Source of the DNA: Paracrocinitomix sp039939375
GTDB taxonomy: Bacteria; Bacteroidota; Bacteroidia; Flavobacteriales_D; Crocinitomicaceae
DNA length: 64,000 nt
Direction of reading: 5' to 3'
NCBI GenBank assembly: GCA_039939375.1
Contig: JBDVJO010000006.1
Span: 95,128-159,127, forward strand
Every line of letters begins with the position of its first letter. Within the stretch, counting starts at the first letter, position 1. Below, piece by piece: positions 1-8,981 of this stretch. The position numbers and the translations under genes are program-made. Below the pieces are notes generated by a model that did no database searches, was not told the DNA's origin, and saw only the letters and a program-made list of their open reading frames with translations.

Positions 1-1
1 A

Positions 2-1294
2 GCTGATTTAGATAACTTGAGAATCAAAACAACGGACGGAAAGCAAATTTTACTTTCAGAAATCGTGACCAAAGAAATTGCAAGAGGTCCGGTAAGTTTG
101 AAGCGTAGGGACGGAAGAAGAGAGATCGTTGTTGATGCTTCAGTTGATGATCCAACCAAGGTGGGGAAAGTGAATACTGAAATTGTAGAAAGCGTGATAC
201 CAAAAGTATTAGCTGAGTTTCCTGGAGTTGAAATTATTCAAAGAGGACAAGGTGAACGTTCTGAAAAAGCTTTGATGTCCATGCAAATCAATGTGATGAT
301 TTTATTCGTTGTCATGATTATTATCATGTCGTTAAATTTTGAATCGGTATGGCAGGCATTACTTATTTTATTAGTGGTTCCGGCTGGGGTTGCGGGAGGA
401 ATATTAGGTCATTCAATTATTGGTATTCCAGTTTCAATCTTATCGGCATTTGGAATGATTGCTTTGATTGGTATTTTGATTAATGATTCAATTGTCTTTT
501 TGGATACGTACAATAGAAATATATTAGAAGGTATGTCAACCAAAGATGCGGCAATTGATGCAGCAAGATCAAGATTTAGACCAATATTATTAACATCCGT
601 TACCACTGTTGCTGGGTTATTACCATTGATTCTTGAAACATCTTTTCAGGCGCAATTCCTAATTCCTATGGCTGTTTCAATAGCCTTTGGATTATTGTTT
701 GGTACGGTATTTATCTTATTCTTTTTCCCCGCAATTATCCTTGTGCACAATGATATGAGACGTGTATTCCATAGAATGCTGAATAATGATGAGTACGAAG
801 CGGAACAGAAATCAACTGGCGATTTGGCTAAATTTTTACAAATCATGGGGTATGTCTTGTATTATTTGATTGGAGCCGCAGCAGTTTTAGGTGGCTTGGC
901 TTTAGCCGGCTTTGCAATAGTAAAAGCTTGGTCAAGTGGTTTCATAGTTTTAGGATTGATATTAGCAGGTTTGGGTGTATTTATATTCTTATTGAAACAC
1001 AAAGAGAAGGTGATTATGATGAAGACACAACTAACCATAGCAATGTTTATAGTTCCTGTCGTGTTAGTAGCTAAAGGTCTTGGAATGATGGATCAAGAAG
1101 TTATTTCAAGTTTAGTGATAGGTGGAGCTATGATAGCCGCTGCAGGTCTTTTTGTAGCTTTCTTACCCTTAGGTTTGTTTGAAAAACTGATTCGATTAAT
1201 ATGGGAAACAGAACAGCTTCCTGATGCAAGAAATGTTGAACCTATTTTAATTAACAAAAAGCACCAAGAAAAAAGAGATTTAACAGAATCATGA
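2..1294 (+). CDS. RND efflux transporter permease, C-terminal part (5' end outside window)
   Basis: The frame is open from base 2, so this is the 3' part of a longer gene; the first in-window start-like codon (TTG at 17) is not the real start. It encodes the last porter segment followed by the membrane helices of a proton-driven RND drug/metal exporter (AcrB/CusA superfamily). The helices run from about residue 90 of the fragment, and the family-typical ALIGILINDSIVFLD and RFRPILLTSVTT stretches are seen. The RND fold should end near residue 255 (HNDMRR). Here about 170 more residues follow, with four or five extra hydrophobic segments, which is longer than the usual AcrB end. It overlaps the next gene by 4 bp (ATGA), so pump and outer-membrane channel are co-translated. 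Function as exporter is known for the family; substrate is unknown. Confidence 0.9.
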   Translation, partial: ADLDNLRIKTTDGKQILLSEIVTKEIARGPVSLKRRDGRREIVVDASVDDPTKVGKVNTEIVESVIPKVLAEFPGVEIIQRGQGERSEKALMSMQINVMILFVVMIIIMSLNFESVWQALLILLVVPAGVAGGILGHSIIGIPVSILSAFGMIALIGILINDSIVFLDTYNRNILEGMSTKDAAIDAARSRFRPILLTSVTTVAGLLPLILETSFQAQFLIPMAVSIAFGLLFGTVFILFFFPAIILVHNDMRRVFHRMLNNDEYEAEQKSTGDLAKFLQIMGYVLYYLIGAAAVLGGLALAGFAIVKAWSSGFIVLGLILAGLGVFIFLLKHKEKVIMMKTQLTIAMFIVPVVLVAKGLGMMDQEVISSLVIGGAMIAAAGLFVAFLPLGLFEKLIRLIWETEQLPDARNVEPILINKKHQEKRDLTES

Positions 1295-2625
1295 AAAAAA
1301 TCATCTTCATATTAAGTGTTTTGATTGCTGGCTTTACTTGGTCGCAAGAAGAATTGAGTGTTACTCAGGCCTTAGAAAAATCTTTAGCCAAAAACTATGG
1401 AATAAAACTAATTGCTGCAAATTACGAGATTTCAAAAACCCAAAATTCATGGGGTATGGCAGGAATGATTCCTACTTTTTCATTGAACGTCAACAATAAT
1501 ACTTCACTACAAGATAATACCAATAATCCAGCAACTTTCTTTCCGGGAGTTTTGCTCAATGATAATCTGCAGGCTTCGTTGAACATGAACTGGACGGTTT
1601 TCAGTGGATTTGGTATTCGGATTAATAAAGAGCGATTTGATATGTTGCAAGCCCAAACCAAAGGCAACGCGGTGGTGGTAATTGAAACGGCGATTTATGA
1701 TGTGATTCTTGCCTATTATACGGCAGTGGTTCAAGAGCGAAAAATGGCTGTAATGGAAGAGCTGCTGGCTTATTCATCTGAAAAATTAGAATATTATCGA
1801 TTGAAAAAAGAGTTGGGATTAACAACAAGTTTAGACATGCTTGAGTTTGAAAATCAAGTGTTAACAGATTCAACAAATTTATTATTACAACGGCTAGCAT
1901 TTAAAAATGCAAAACGAAACTTGAATCTATTAATGGCAGAAGATGTTGAAGTTGACTATGTCTTAACCGATTCGTTAGAGGTGAAAACGGCAAATGCAAC
2001 TTATGAGGATTTAAAGTCAAATATGATGGCGAATAATTCTAATTTGAAGAATCAATTTGTGAATTTTGAGTTGAAAGATTTAGAAGTACAATCTAAAAAG
2101 AGTGCTTATTACCCAGTTGTCTCACTTAATTTGGGAACGACTCCTTCGGTAGGATATTTTCAGTTGTTTGGCGATAACGGGTTTTCTTCCAATACGAATG
2201 CATGGTCGCATCAAGCAACGATATCAGTTAGATATGATATTTTCCAAGCGTGGAACAGAAAGCGTAATGTTCAAATCGCCGAAATTCAACAAGATATTTC
2301 TGCAATAGAAATTGAGCAAATGCAAATGCAATTATCACATCAGTTGAGGGGATTTTTTGAGATGTATCAAACACGAAATAAAATTGAACTCATGGCGTCT
2401 AAGAGAGTAGGGCATGCCAAACAATTGTGGGATCTGGGTAAAGAAAAATATGATTTAGGATTGATTAATGTCTTTAACTTAAATGATATCAAATTAAGCT
2501 TTCAACAAGCCAAGCTCTCTTATTACGATAGATTATTCGAGCTCATACAATCGCATTACGATTTAATGCGGATTACTGGTCAGATTTCTCAAGAGTATAA
2601 TATTGAAGGCAATTTCGATAAGTAA
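1291..2625 (+). CDS. TolC family outer membrane efflux protein
   Basis: This 444-residue protein begins with a signal peptide (hydrophobic core, cleavage after about residue 18, TWSQ). It has the two-fold repeated coiled-coil/beta organisation of TolC channels: long amphipathic helices around residues 20-220 and again 230-430. It forms the outer-membrane exit duct of the tripartite pump whose inner-membrane part lies directly upstream with a 4-bp ATGA overlap. The membrane-fusion (adaptor) gene is presumably further upstream, outside the window. The length is normal for the family. Its stop abuts the stop of the convergent FkbM gene with no spacer, so no separate terminator exists. Substrate is not inferable from sequence. 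Confidence 0.92.
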   Translation: MKKIIFILSVLIAGFTWSQEELSVTQALEKSLAKNYGIKLIAANYEISKTQNSWGMAGMIPTFSLNVNNNTSLQDNTNNPATFFPGVLLNDNLQASLNMNWTVFSGFGIRINKERFDMLQAQTKGNAVVVIETAIYDVILAYYTAVVQERKMAVMEELLAYSSEKLEYYRLKKELGLTTSLDMLEFENQVLTDSTNLLLQRLAFKNAKRNLNLLMAEDVEVDYVLTDSLEVKTANATYEDLKSNMMANNSNLKNQFVNFELKDLEVQSKKSAYYPVVSLNLGTTPSVGYFQLFGDNGFSSNTNAWSHQATISVRYDIFQAWNRKRNVQIAEIQQDISAIEIEQMQMQLSHQLRGFFEMYQTRNKIELMASKRVGHAKQLWDLGKEKYDLGLINVFNLNDIKLSFQQAKLSYYDRLFELIQSHYDLMRITGQISQEYNIEGNFDK

Positions 2626-3438
2626 TTATTGATTAAAATAATCAGGATACGCGTCCAATTCATTCTTGATTGCAGCCGTATTAGGTCCATCTTTTTTCAC
2701 CGTATATCCGTTGCCTTTCAAATGATTTATGCATTCAAGATAATCGTCTTCTGAAAGATGACTGTGCTCAAATATGATCATTTGAGGTGCATTTTTTTCT
2801 ATTTGAAAGAATTTGATAATCTCGTAATCAAAACCTTCAGTATCTATCATCAACAAGTCTACATTAGAGATGTTGTATTCTTTTAATAAAGACGCTGAGC
2901 TAATGATTCTCACTTTTTCCTCAACAATATGTTGGCTTTTGTCAACAGGAATAGGAGTATTGTCTTTTTCACATTTGCGTTGTACATGACCAGAAGTAAA
3001 TGCTTTTTCCAATGTTGGGCGATCAAAAGTTGTCAAGCCCGTTGCCCAACGTGCTTCTGAGAATCCTATTTTATAAATAGTTGCTTCGCCGTCATTGGCA
3101 CCCATAGCTGCGTTTAAAACGCTCAGGTTAGAGTGGTTTTTATAGAGTTTAGAAAGGAACTTGTCAAAAACATATTTTTGAGGTTCTAATAAAACACCGT
3201 TCCAACGATCTCTTTTAATAAACTTATGAATGGGGTCGTGATTGATGCCATCATTTGCGCCAACTTGAACTACAGTGAAGCCAGTGCCAACTTTTTTAGA
3301 ATAAGCACTTAAGGTTGATTCTAGAGTCCCAGGTTTTGGATTGTAAAATCGTTTATAGTATCCTGTAAATAAGAAACTATCTGATGCGCTTAGTTTAAAG
3401 CGCAAGGAACTAAAAAATGATTTAAGTGCTTTTTTCAT
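2626..3438 (-). CDS. FkbM family methyltransferase
   Basis: SAM-dependent methyltransferase of the FkbM family. The N-terminal part has the SAM-binding motif VVQVGANDGIN, and the later IDTEGFDYEIIK is the typical FkbM motif IDvEGaE-like. Members methylate sugar hydroxyls or similar groups on surface glycans or secondary metabolites; the substrate here is unknown. The ATG at 3438 (MKKALKSFF) is chosen rather than the in-frame TTG 12 bp upstream, because that TTG lies inside a -7 promoter element (3448-3455). It is a single gene, convergent and tail-to-tail with the tolC gene without any spacer. No glycan cluster is visible next to it. Confidence 0.87.
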   Translation of the reverse strand: MKKALKSFFSSLRFKLSASDSFLFTGYYKRFYNPKPGTLESTLSAYSKKVGTGFTVVQVGANDGINHDPIHKFIKRDRWNGVLLEPQKYVFDKFLSKLYKNHSNLSVLNAAMGANDGEATIYKIGFSEARWATGLTTFDRPTLEKAFTSGHVQRKCEKDNTPIPVDKSQHIVEEKVRIISSASLLKEYNISNVDLLMIDTEGFDYEIIKFFQIEKNAPQMIIFEHSHLSEDDYLECINHLKGNGYTVKKDGPNTAAIKNELDAYPDYFNQ

Positions 3439-3447
3439 CTGTGTTGC

Positions 3448-3455
3448 CAAAAATA
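3448..3455 (-). promoter_or_regulatory. -7 promoter element for the FkbM gene
   Basis: TATTTTTG on the minus strand matches the Bacteroidota -7 consensus TAnnTTTG and ends 9 nt before the ATG at 3438. No good -33 TTG is seen. The position implies a very short leader and rules out the upstream TTG start. Confidence 0.5.
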
Positions 3456-3538
3456 GGTAAATGTTAACTGATAATAAAACTTAAATTGAATTGGCACTCA
3501 TTTTAAACTTGGCAAGAATTTGAGATATAAATTTGAAT

Positions 3539-4168
3539 ATGAATTATCTTTTAGTTGGTATGTCGTTTCTAGCTTATTGTTTGAGTTTTGGACAGCTAAA
3601 AGCAAAAAAGCAAATTCACCGTTTAAATCCTGCAAGAAATAACTGGTTAATAGAATTACCAAAACAACAATTAAATGGCGATTTTGATGGTGATGGAGTT
3701 GAGGAAATTCTCTTTGAGAGTTTAATTTCAAGGAGTACAGGAATACAGATTGATTCTCTCAGATTTTTTGGTGATTACGATAATCGAAATAAATTAATTT
3801 GTGATTTAGATCCAGAACTTAAATTAAAATCTAAATCAAAAAAGTTTGATTTAAACCTGGTAGAGCATTGTCAAACTTTCGGTATTTTAAGAATAATCAA
3901 TTTGGGAAATGTAAATAAGACACCAGGTGATGAAATTGCTTTAATTATTAATTGGGCGGACTGGAGTAATTGTAATAGTTGCAGAATCTATTCTTTCAAT
4001 TTGGAATGGAAAAAAGAAATAAGTTTTGAAATACATGAATCGACTGTATTTTTAAATGAGTGGACTGATGATGAAATCAAAGGAGTTATCGAAAAAGAAT
4101 CGGATGGTTGGTATTATTGTGAAAGACATTGGGAATTGGGCGAAATATGGCATAAATTAGAACTTTAA
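3539..4168 (+). CDS. Secreted hypothetical protein with a DxDxDG motif
   Basis: I do not recognise the family. The ATG at 3539 gives about 209 residues and starts a signal peptide (MNYLLVGMSFLAYCLSFGQ). The upstream in-frame TTG at 3533 is less likely. The motif GDFDGDGVEEI near residue 50 is of the calcium-binding FG-GAP/dockerin-like kind often found in secreted propeller proteins. A possible second copy is NLGNVNKTPGDEIALI around residue 125, which resembles a degenerate FG-GAP 'D.dGD' repeat. Two cysteines (CNSC) lie about 145. The protein is probably periplasmic or outer-surface. It sits just upstream of ywbE (7 bp gap), but a functional link is unlikely to be more than co-transcription. 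Confidence 0.7.
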   Translation: MNYLLVGMSFLAYCLSFGQLKAKKQIHRLNPARNNWLIELPKQQLNGDFDGDGVEEILFESLISRSTGIQIDSLRFFGDYDNRNKLICDLDPELKLKSKSKKFDLNLVEHCQTFGILRIINLGNVNKTPGDEIALIINWADWSNCNSCRIYSFNLEWKKEISFEIHESTVFLNEWTDDEIKGVIEKESDGWYYCERHWELGEIWHKLEL

Positions 4169-4175
4169 TAAATCT

Positions 4176-4388
4176 ATGTCTGCAAATCAATACAGAAAGA
4201 ATGTTCAAATAGGATACGAAGTTGAGGTGGTGCAAAAACACCATCAACGAACCGGAGAATTAACTTGGGGAATCGTAAAGCGTATTCTGACGAAATCTTC
4301 GCACCATCCTCATGGTATTAAAGTAATGACTGAAGATGGGATTGTGGGGCGCGTTCAAGAAATTATAACTGAATTAGAAGATGAGTAA
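4176..4388 (+). CDS. ywbE: YwbE family protein (DUF2196)
   Basis: This 70-residue protein has the complete family signature: R..V..G..V.VV.K..QR.G.L..G.VK.IL T.S..HP.GIKV.L..G.VGRVQ.I. It is a short basic beta-rich protein of unknown function, widely conserved in bacteria. Normal length. The last 8 bp overlap the start of the cupin gene, indicating translation from one mRNA. Confidence 0.88.
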   Translation: MSANQYRKNVQIGYEVEVVQKHHQRTGELTWGIVKRILTKSSHHPHGIKVMTEDGIVGRVQEIITELEDE

Positions 4389-4740
4389 ATTCAATATCCA
4401 CCAAAAGTTAGCCCAAATAAATGATCACTGGAATCCAAGAATTGCAGCTGAGCTAAATGGTCAGTATGTTAAGTTGGCAAAGCTGAAAGGTAAATTCACT
4501 TGGCACAAGCACGATCATGAAGACGAACTTTTCATGGTTGTTAAAGGGAATTTAGAAATTCATTTTAGAGACCGTATTGAAAAGCTTTCAGCTGGAGACT
4601 GTTTGGTTATTCCAAAAGGGGAAGAGCATCTTCCTGTTGCCAAAGATGAGGTAGAGGTTTTATTATTTGAACCAAAATCTACTTTAAATACAGGAGATCA
4701 GCAAAATGATTTTACCAAAGAAAACCTAGAAAATATCTAG
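4381..4740 (+). CDS. Cupin domain protein
   Basis: This 119-residue single-domain cupin has a typical metal-binding motif 1 (H-x-H-x(4)-E: HKHDHEDELF) around residues 42-51. Motif 2 (GDCLVIPKGEEHLP) follows around residues 72-86, with the conserved histidine. Small stand-alone cupins bind a divalent metal and can be isomerases, dioxygenases or binding proteins; the substrate cannot be told. It overlaps ywbE by 8 bp at the 5' end. Its TAG stop overlaps the stop of the convergent NYN gene by 4 bp (shared CTAG), leaving no intergenic space. Confidence 0.88.
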   Translation: MSKFNIHQKLAQINDHWNPRIAAELNGQYVKLAKLKGKFTWHKHDHEDELFMVVKGNLEIHFRDRIEKLSAGDCLVIPKGEEHLPVAKDEVEVLLFEPKSTLNTGDQQNDFTKENLENI

Positions 4741-5471
4741 GCTTTTTTATTTCTGATATATACCAATTTGTTTCTATTGTTACCAGATTCTCTTCGCTCC
4801 ATCTCAAATTTGTTGGTTGATTTGAATAGTTGGCTTAATTTTTCAAAACCATAATTTCTAGCATCAAAGTTAGGTTGTTTTTTAAGGATGAACGATCCTA
4901 CATCACCTAAGAATGCCCAGCCATCATCATCAGCAACATCATCCACTGAGGATTTTAGGAACTTTAATGTTTTGGTAGTAATTGGGTCTACATTTTTCTT
5001 CTTCTTCGGACCTTTAGACTCTTCTTCGTCATCAGAAGAATTTAATATTTCTAAGTAAATAAACTTATCGCAAGCAACAATAAATGGGCTTGGAGTTTTC
5101 TTTTCACCAATACCATAAACTTTTTTGCCTGCCTCTCTTAGTCTGGTTGCCAGTCGTGTGAAATCACTATCAGATGAAACCAGGCAAAATCCGTCCACTG
5201 TATCTGCATATAAGATGTCCATTGCATCTATGATCATAGCAGAGTCAGTGGCATTCTTACCAATGGTATATCCATATTGTTGAACAGGTGTAATTGCTGT
5301 TTCTAAGAGAACAGCTTTCCATTTATTTAGTTGTGGTTTTGTCCAGTCTCCGTAAATTCTTTTTAAAGTAGGTGTGCCATATTTTGTTACTTCTTCCATC
5401 ATTTCTTTCACATATTTGGAAGGTATGTTATCGCCATCAATCAAGACGGCTAATTTCATTTCGTTTGTCAT
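4737..5471 (-). CDS. NYN domain (PIN-like) RNase with C-terminal LOTUS/OST-HTH domain
   Basis: The protein starts with the NYN nuclease strand (AVLIDGDNIP), with further acidic residues in DSAMIIDAMDILY and LVSSDSDFTRLATRLREAG. These are the usual metal-binding aspartates of NYN/LabA-like RNases. After an acidic/lysine-rich linker (about residues 145-165) comes a LOTUS/OST-HTH-type winged helix (ending LVYIRNKKA) that may bind RNA. The ATG at 5471 (MTNEMKLAV) or 5459 (MKLAV) is the start. The longer frame to 5510 is rejected because it runs through the terminator palindrome at 5491-5518. The likely role is RNA turnover or processing; the target is unknown. Confidence 0.85.
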   Translation of the reverse strand: MTNEMKLAVLIDGDNIPSKYVKEMMEEVTKYGTPTLKRIYGDWTKPQLNKWKAVLLETAITPVQQYGYTIGKNATDSAMIIDAMDILYADTVDGFCLVSSDSDFTRLATRLREAGKKVYGIGEKKTPSPFIVACDKFIYLEILNSSDDEEESKGPKKKKNVDPITTKTLKFLKSSVDDVADDDGWAFLGDVGSFILKKQPNFDARNYGFEKLSQLFKSTNKFEMERRESGNNRNKLVYIRNKKA

Positions 5472-5483
5472 GTTTGTAATATA

Positions 5484-5525
5484 TAAAAAAAGCCTTCTTT
5501 GAAATTTCAAAGAAGGCTTTTTTTT
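5484..5525. terminator. Bidirectional-looking rho-independent terminator
   Basis: A perfect 14+14 bp palindrome at 5491-5518 (AGCCTTCTTTGAAA and its complement) is flanked by an A run on the left and a T run on the right. It ends transcription of the glycine-rich T9SS gene coming from the right. Confidence 0.9.
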
Positions 5526-5539
5526 GAATTAGATATTTC

Positions 5540-8404
5540 TTATTTCAGTACCGTCACGTGACCTCTGAATTCGTATTTCTTATCGGTTGCGATCTCTTTA
5601 CATTCAATCACCCAAACGAAAGTACCGTCTTGAACGCCATTTGGTCCGTAATTTCCTTTCCATTCAGCAACTTGATTGTAAGATTCCCAAACTGGCTCTC
5701 CCCAACGGTTGAACATTGTTAAGTGGAAATCATAGATATCAATTCCGTCAATGTGTACTCTCCAAGTTTCGTTAAACTCATCACCATCTGGTGTGAAAAT
5801 ATTTGGAGCGTAGATGATAACATCACTAACAATGTGTGCAACACCTGAAACTGAATCTGAACATCCCCATTCATTAGTCACCAATAATTCAATTGGGTAA
5901 TCTGCAGGGATTCCTTCAGGATAAAGCACTGATGGTGATTCAAGTGAAGAAGAAGCTGGTGATCCTCCAGGGAAAGACCATAAGTAAGTGTTATTTGCAC
6001 CTGGTGTGATGTTGTTCATGTCTAATGCCGTGTTGAAAATAGTAGTCGGATTAGGGTTGATGTAGAACAACGGATCTGGAACATCATGAATAGTGATATA
6101 ATCAACAGCATTGATAGAGTTGAAACATCCGTACTCAGAATAAACTTCTAACCACACGTCATATGTTCCTACTTCTTCAAAAGCAACCGTTAAAGGATCT
6201 TGATTATAGTAATAAGTTCCGTTGATTAACCATGTAATTGAATCTGAATCAATAGGGTCAGTCATGTTCATGAATGTGATGTCAGAAGGATTACATCCCC
6301 AAGTCACATCAGAAGTAAATAATGGGTCTGGAACATTTCTCATGATTGTATTTGTACAAATCACTTCTGGAGTTGTCTCACAAACATCTGTAACAGTTAC
6401 ACAGTATTCAGTATCCATTGTTGGGTTGATATTGATCTCATTTGAGATATCAGCCATTGGTGTACCGTTTGCTGTCCATGCGTAGTCATATCCATTAAAT
6501 CCACCAGTTGCAGTTACAGTGTGTTGAGAATCATATCCCGGACAAACTGAATCATTTGCTGTGATTGTTAATGAAATTGGGTCATGGTGTGTAATGTCTA
6601 AACTTACTGGTTGAGATACACATCCTAGATCCGTAGTTACAAATACACTAACTGTCATATCTGTTCCAGCCGGAGTTGGAGTGATGATGTTTTGTCCAGT
6701 TGTAGATGTACCTGCATCCCAAGTATAAGTGTATGTTCCGCCAACAGGAGCATTACTTCCGTAAGCATTTAAAGTAGCTGTTCCGTTTTGACAAAGTGTT
6801 GTGTCACTTGACGCTAATGTTACTGTGATTTCTGGCGGATCAACTAGTTCAACTTGCGAAGCAAATTGACATCCTAAATAATCTTCAGAAACTACATCAT
6901 AAATACCAGCAGTTAGGCCTGTAAATGTGTTTGAAGTTTGCCAAGTAGTTCCACCATCAATAGAATAGTTAGCTGCACCTAAGTTTCCTGAAGCAGGAGA
7001 CGCATCTGAATCAACAACGATTTGACCGTTTGTTCCTTGGTAACAATCAGGGTCAGTTAATGTAGTTGTATGAGACTCAACTGAGTAATATACTAACATT
7101 GTATCTGATCCATCTTCACAAACACCAGTTGTATCTGATTCAAATAAGATGAATTCATAAACTCCTGCTTGATTTCCGTTAATAGTTGTAGATAAAGTTA
7201 AGTTATCTGGTGTGAAAAGTGCGTTACCGAATCCACCACTGAAAGTAGTAGCTCCTTCAAACTGCCAGTAAAAATCACCGTCATTTGCTAAAGTTCCGTT
7301 TAATGTGGCTGCATTCGCAATGTCAAAGCAAAGAGAATCATCTAAACCAGCATCAGGGAAAATTGGGTCAACAGCGTTCACTGGCCATGAGATACTTACT
7401 GGTCCACCACCTACTGTTGCAGTAACTGTATAGTCAGTTGTATCTACTGGGTGAAAACCTACCATTGCATCTCCAGGAGTAGCTTGATAAACTCCTAATG
7501 GAGGAGTAACAGTAAAGTTAGTTGCACCTACAGGGAATTGAGGAGCGAAATCAACGAAGGCAGTATCACCAGAACAAATAGTTGTAGCACATTCAGGGAT
7601 TACAATATAAGCGTAACCGTTTCCAGTGTTATCTCCAGCGACACAACCAACACCTGCAGGGATAAGGCTAGAGCCTCCTCCACCGCCACCGCCGCCATTC
7701 GCGCCAGTACAGCATCCGTCATTTCCACCGCCACCACCACCGTAGTAGCCGCCACCGCCACCTCCACCGGAAGCAGTAACCCATAATCCACCAAGTCCAC
7801 CTTGGCCTAAAGATCCAGGAGAACCTCCAGGAGGTACACCAGCCCAAGGCTGACCACCGGCACCACCGGCAGTTTGAGTTCCACCAAGTCCACCATCTCC
7901 ATAAGTGTTTCCACCCATTGATCCAGTAGCACAACCACCGTCACCACCTCCGTTAGAGGCCCAGGTACTCCCTGGAACAGATCCTCCACCTGCACCACCA
8001 CCACCGGCAGCAATTGCAACGGAACCTCCGTTTACGTTAACATTGGTTGAACCACCACCACCCATGGCGTCATAGTTCGTATTTCCATTAGTTGAAGCTT
8101 GACCAGCTCCTCCGCCATTAAATCCAGCGCCAGGACCTGTTGGTTGTTGCCCAACCATAATATCAATTACGTCTCCACCAGATACGTTAATGGTTCCTGA
8201 TAATACAGCACCATTACCACCTTGTGCAAACCCTTGAGTTCCACCTTGTGCTCCGGCAATAACAATTTGTATATCACCGTTTATACACCCATCAACAACA
8301 TATTGTTGTGGCCCCCCTGTATAATTAAACCAAATAGTATCTTGAGCTTTTGCTCCAAAAGATGCTAAAATTAGGGCGAAGGTTAAAAATGCAATTTTTT
8401 TCAT
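5540..8404 (-). CDS. Glycine-rich T9SS type B sorted surface protein (gliding motility-associated C-terminal domain)
   Basis: A 954-residue secreted protein. The signal peptide is residues 1-20 (cleavage after GAKA). A glycine-rich domain spans about residues 45-270, with long Gly/Ala/Asn tracts resembling the 'glycine rich protein' fold in animal ALK-type receptors and bacterial adhesins. Ig-like/SprB-like modules follow from about 275 to 680, including a repeat with the YSIDGGTTWQ signature, then PKD-like modules at about 690-860. The C-terminal 90 residues form a T9SS type B sorting domain (NIFTPDGDEFNETWRV, FNRWGEPVWE, GHVTVLK end). It should be exported by T9SS and stay on or leave the cell surface; an adhesin role is inferred. 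A strong terminator follows at 5484-5525. Confidence 0.9.
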   Translation of the reverse strand: MKKIAFLTFALILASFGAKAQDTIWFNYTGGPQQYVVDGCINGDIQIVIAGAQGGTQGFAQGGNGAVLSGTINVSGGDVIDIMVGQQPTGPGAGFNGGGAGQASTNGNTNYDAMGGGGSTNVNVNGGSVAIAAGGGGAGGGSVPGSTWASNGGGDGGCATGSMGGNTYGDGGLGGTQTAGGAGGQPWAGVPPGGSPGSLGQGGLGGLWVTASGGGGGGGYYGGGGGGNDGCCTGANGGGGGGGGSSLIPAGVGCVAGDNTGNGYAYIVIPECATTICSGDTAFVDFAPQFPVGATNFTVTPPLGVYQATPGDAMVGFHPVDTTDYTVTATVGGGPVSISWPVNAVDPIFPDAGLDDSLCFDIANAATLNGTLANDGDFYWQFEGATTFSGGFGNALFTPDNLTLSTTINGNQAGVYEFILFESDTTGVCEDGSDTMLVYYSVESHTTTLTDPDCYQGTNGQIVVDSDASPASGNLGAANYSIDGGTTWQTSNTFTGLTAGIYDVVSEDYLGCQFASQVELVDPPEITVTLASSDTTLCQNGTATLNAYGSNAPVGGTYTYTWDAGTSTTGQNIITPTPAGTDMTVSVFVTTDLGCVSQPVSLDITHHDPISLTITANDSVCPGYDSQHTVTATGGFNGYDYAWTANGTPMADISNEININPTMDTEYCVTVTDVCETTPEVICTNTIMRNVPDPLFTSDVTWGCNPSDITFMNMTDPIDSDSITWLINGTYYYNQDPLTVAFEEVGTYDVWLEVYSEYGCFNSINAVDYITIHDVPDPLFYINPNPTTIFNTALDMNNITPGANNTYLWSFPGGSPASSSLESPSVLYPEGIPADYPIELLVTNEWGCSDSVSGVAHIVSDVIIYAPNIFTPDGDEFNETWRVHIDGIDIYDFHLTMFNRWGEPVWESYNQVAEWKGNYGPNGVQDGTFVWVIECKEIATDKKYEFRGHVTVLK

Positions 8405-8519
8405 TTTGATCGTTTTACTTTCAATTTTTACAATCTGTTTTTATGGTAAACGAACCAATAATTGTATAGTTGCTTCTAAATTGTAAGAATTTATGTATTA
8501 ATAGATTATTAACTAATTT

Positions 8520-8888
8520 TTATTTTTTGTTAGTTTCTTCACAATTTTTTAACTCATGTGGAGAAACCATTGAGGTTGTGCCTTGCAGTCCTTTGTTAAA
8601 ACAGCTGATTTCATACCCCAATTTTGACATCCAAGATTGAAAATTTTCAAAAGAATATTCAGCTTCTGCGCTGAGTGTGCAGAAGTAAGTACTTGTTTTA
8701 TAATCAGTATGTGTAGATAAGATACCTTTCTTAGATCCCAGTTTCTTGTCAATTTCCTTGGCTTCTTCTAAACTACCAACTTTGGTGATTTTGAATTGCA
8801 CGAAATAAGTTGGAAGGTCTTGAGCGATTACTTGATTGGTAGAATTCAATAAGATGAATCCCAGTATATATAATACAAATCTTGACAT
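8520..8888 (-). CDS. Small secreted hypothetical protein
   Basis: Not recognised. It has 122 residues with a signal peptide (cleavage after about residue 23, VIAQ). The mature part is about 100 residues and contains three cysteines. It begins with a beta strand (YFVQFKITKV), then a helix (SLEEAKEIDKKLG), then another strand pair (STYFCTLS) and a second helix. This beta-alpha-beta order looks like a ferredoxin-like or SPOR-like fold, though no family motif can be claimed. It stands alone between the DUF368 operon and the glycine-rich gene. Alternative reading frames over the same DNA lack a signal peptide. Confidence 0.65.
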   Translation of the reverse strand: MSRFVLYILGFILLNSTNQVIAQDLPTYFVQFKITKVGSLEEAKEIDKKLGSKKGILSTHTDYKTSTYFCTLSAEAEYSFENFQSWMSKLGYEISCFNKGLQGTTSMVSPHELKNCEETNKK

Positions 8889-8981
8889 ATAAATAATTGA
8901 CTTTCAGAATGATTAACGTAAAACTCGGGATAATTGTTCGATTAAAGTTAACGTAAGTAAAAAGTTTAGTTAAAATCCGCA

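Noticed and set aside
7538..8019. Open frames antisense to or shifted within the glycine-rich gene
   Set aside because: They arise from the repetitive GGT/GGA codons; only the long frame has a signal peptide and sorting domain.
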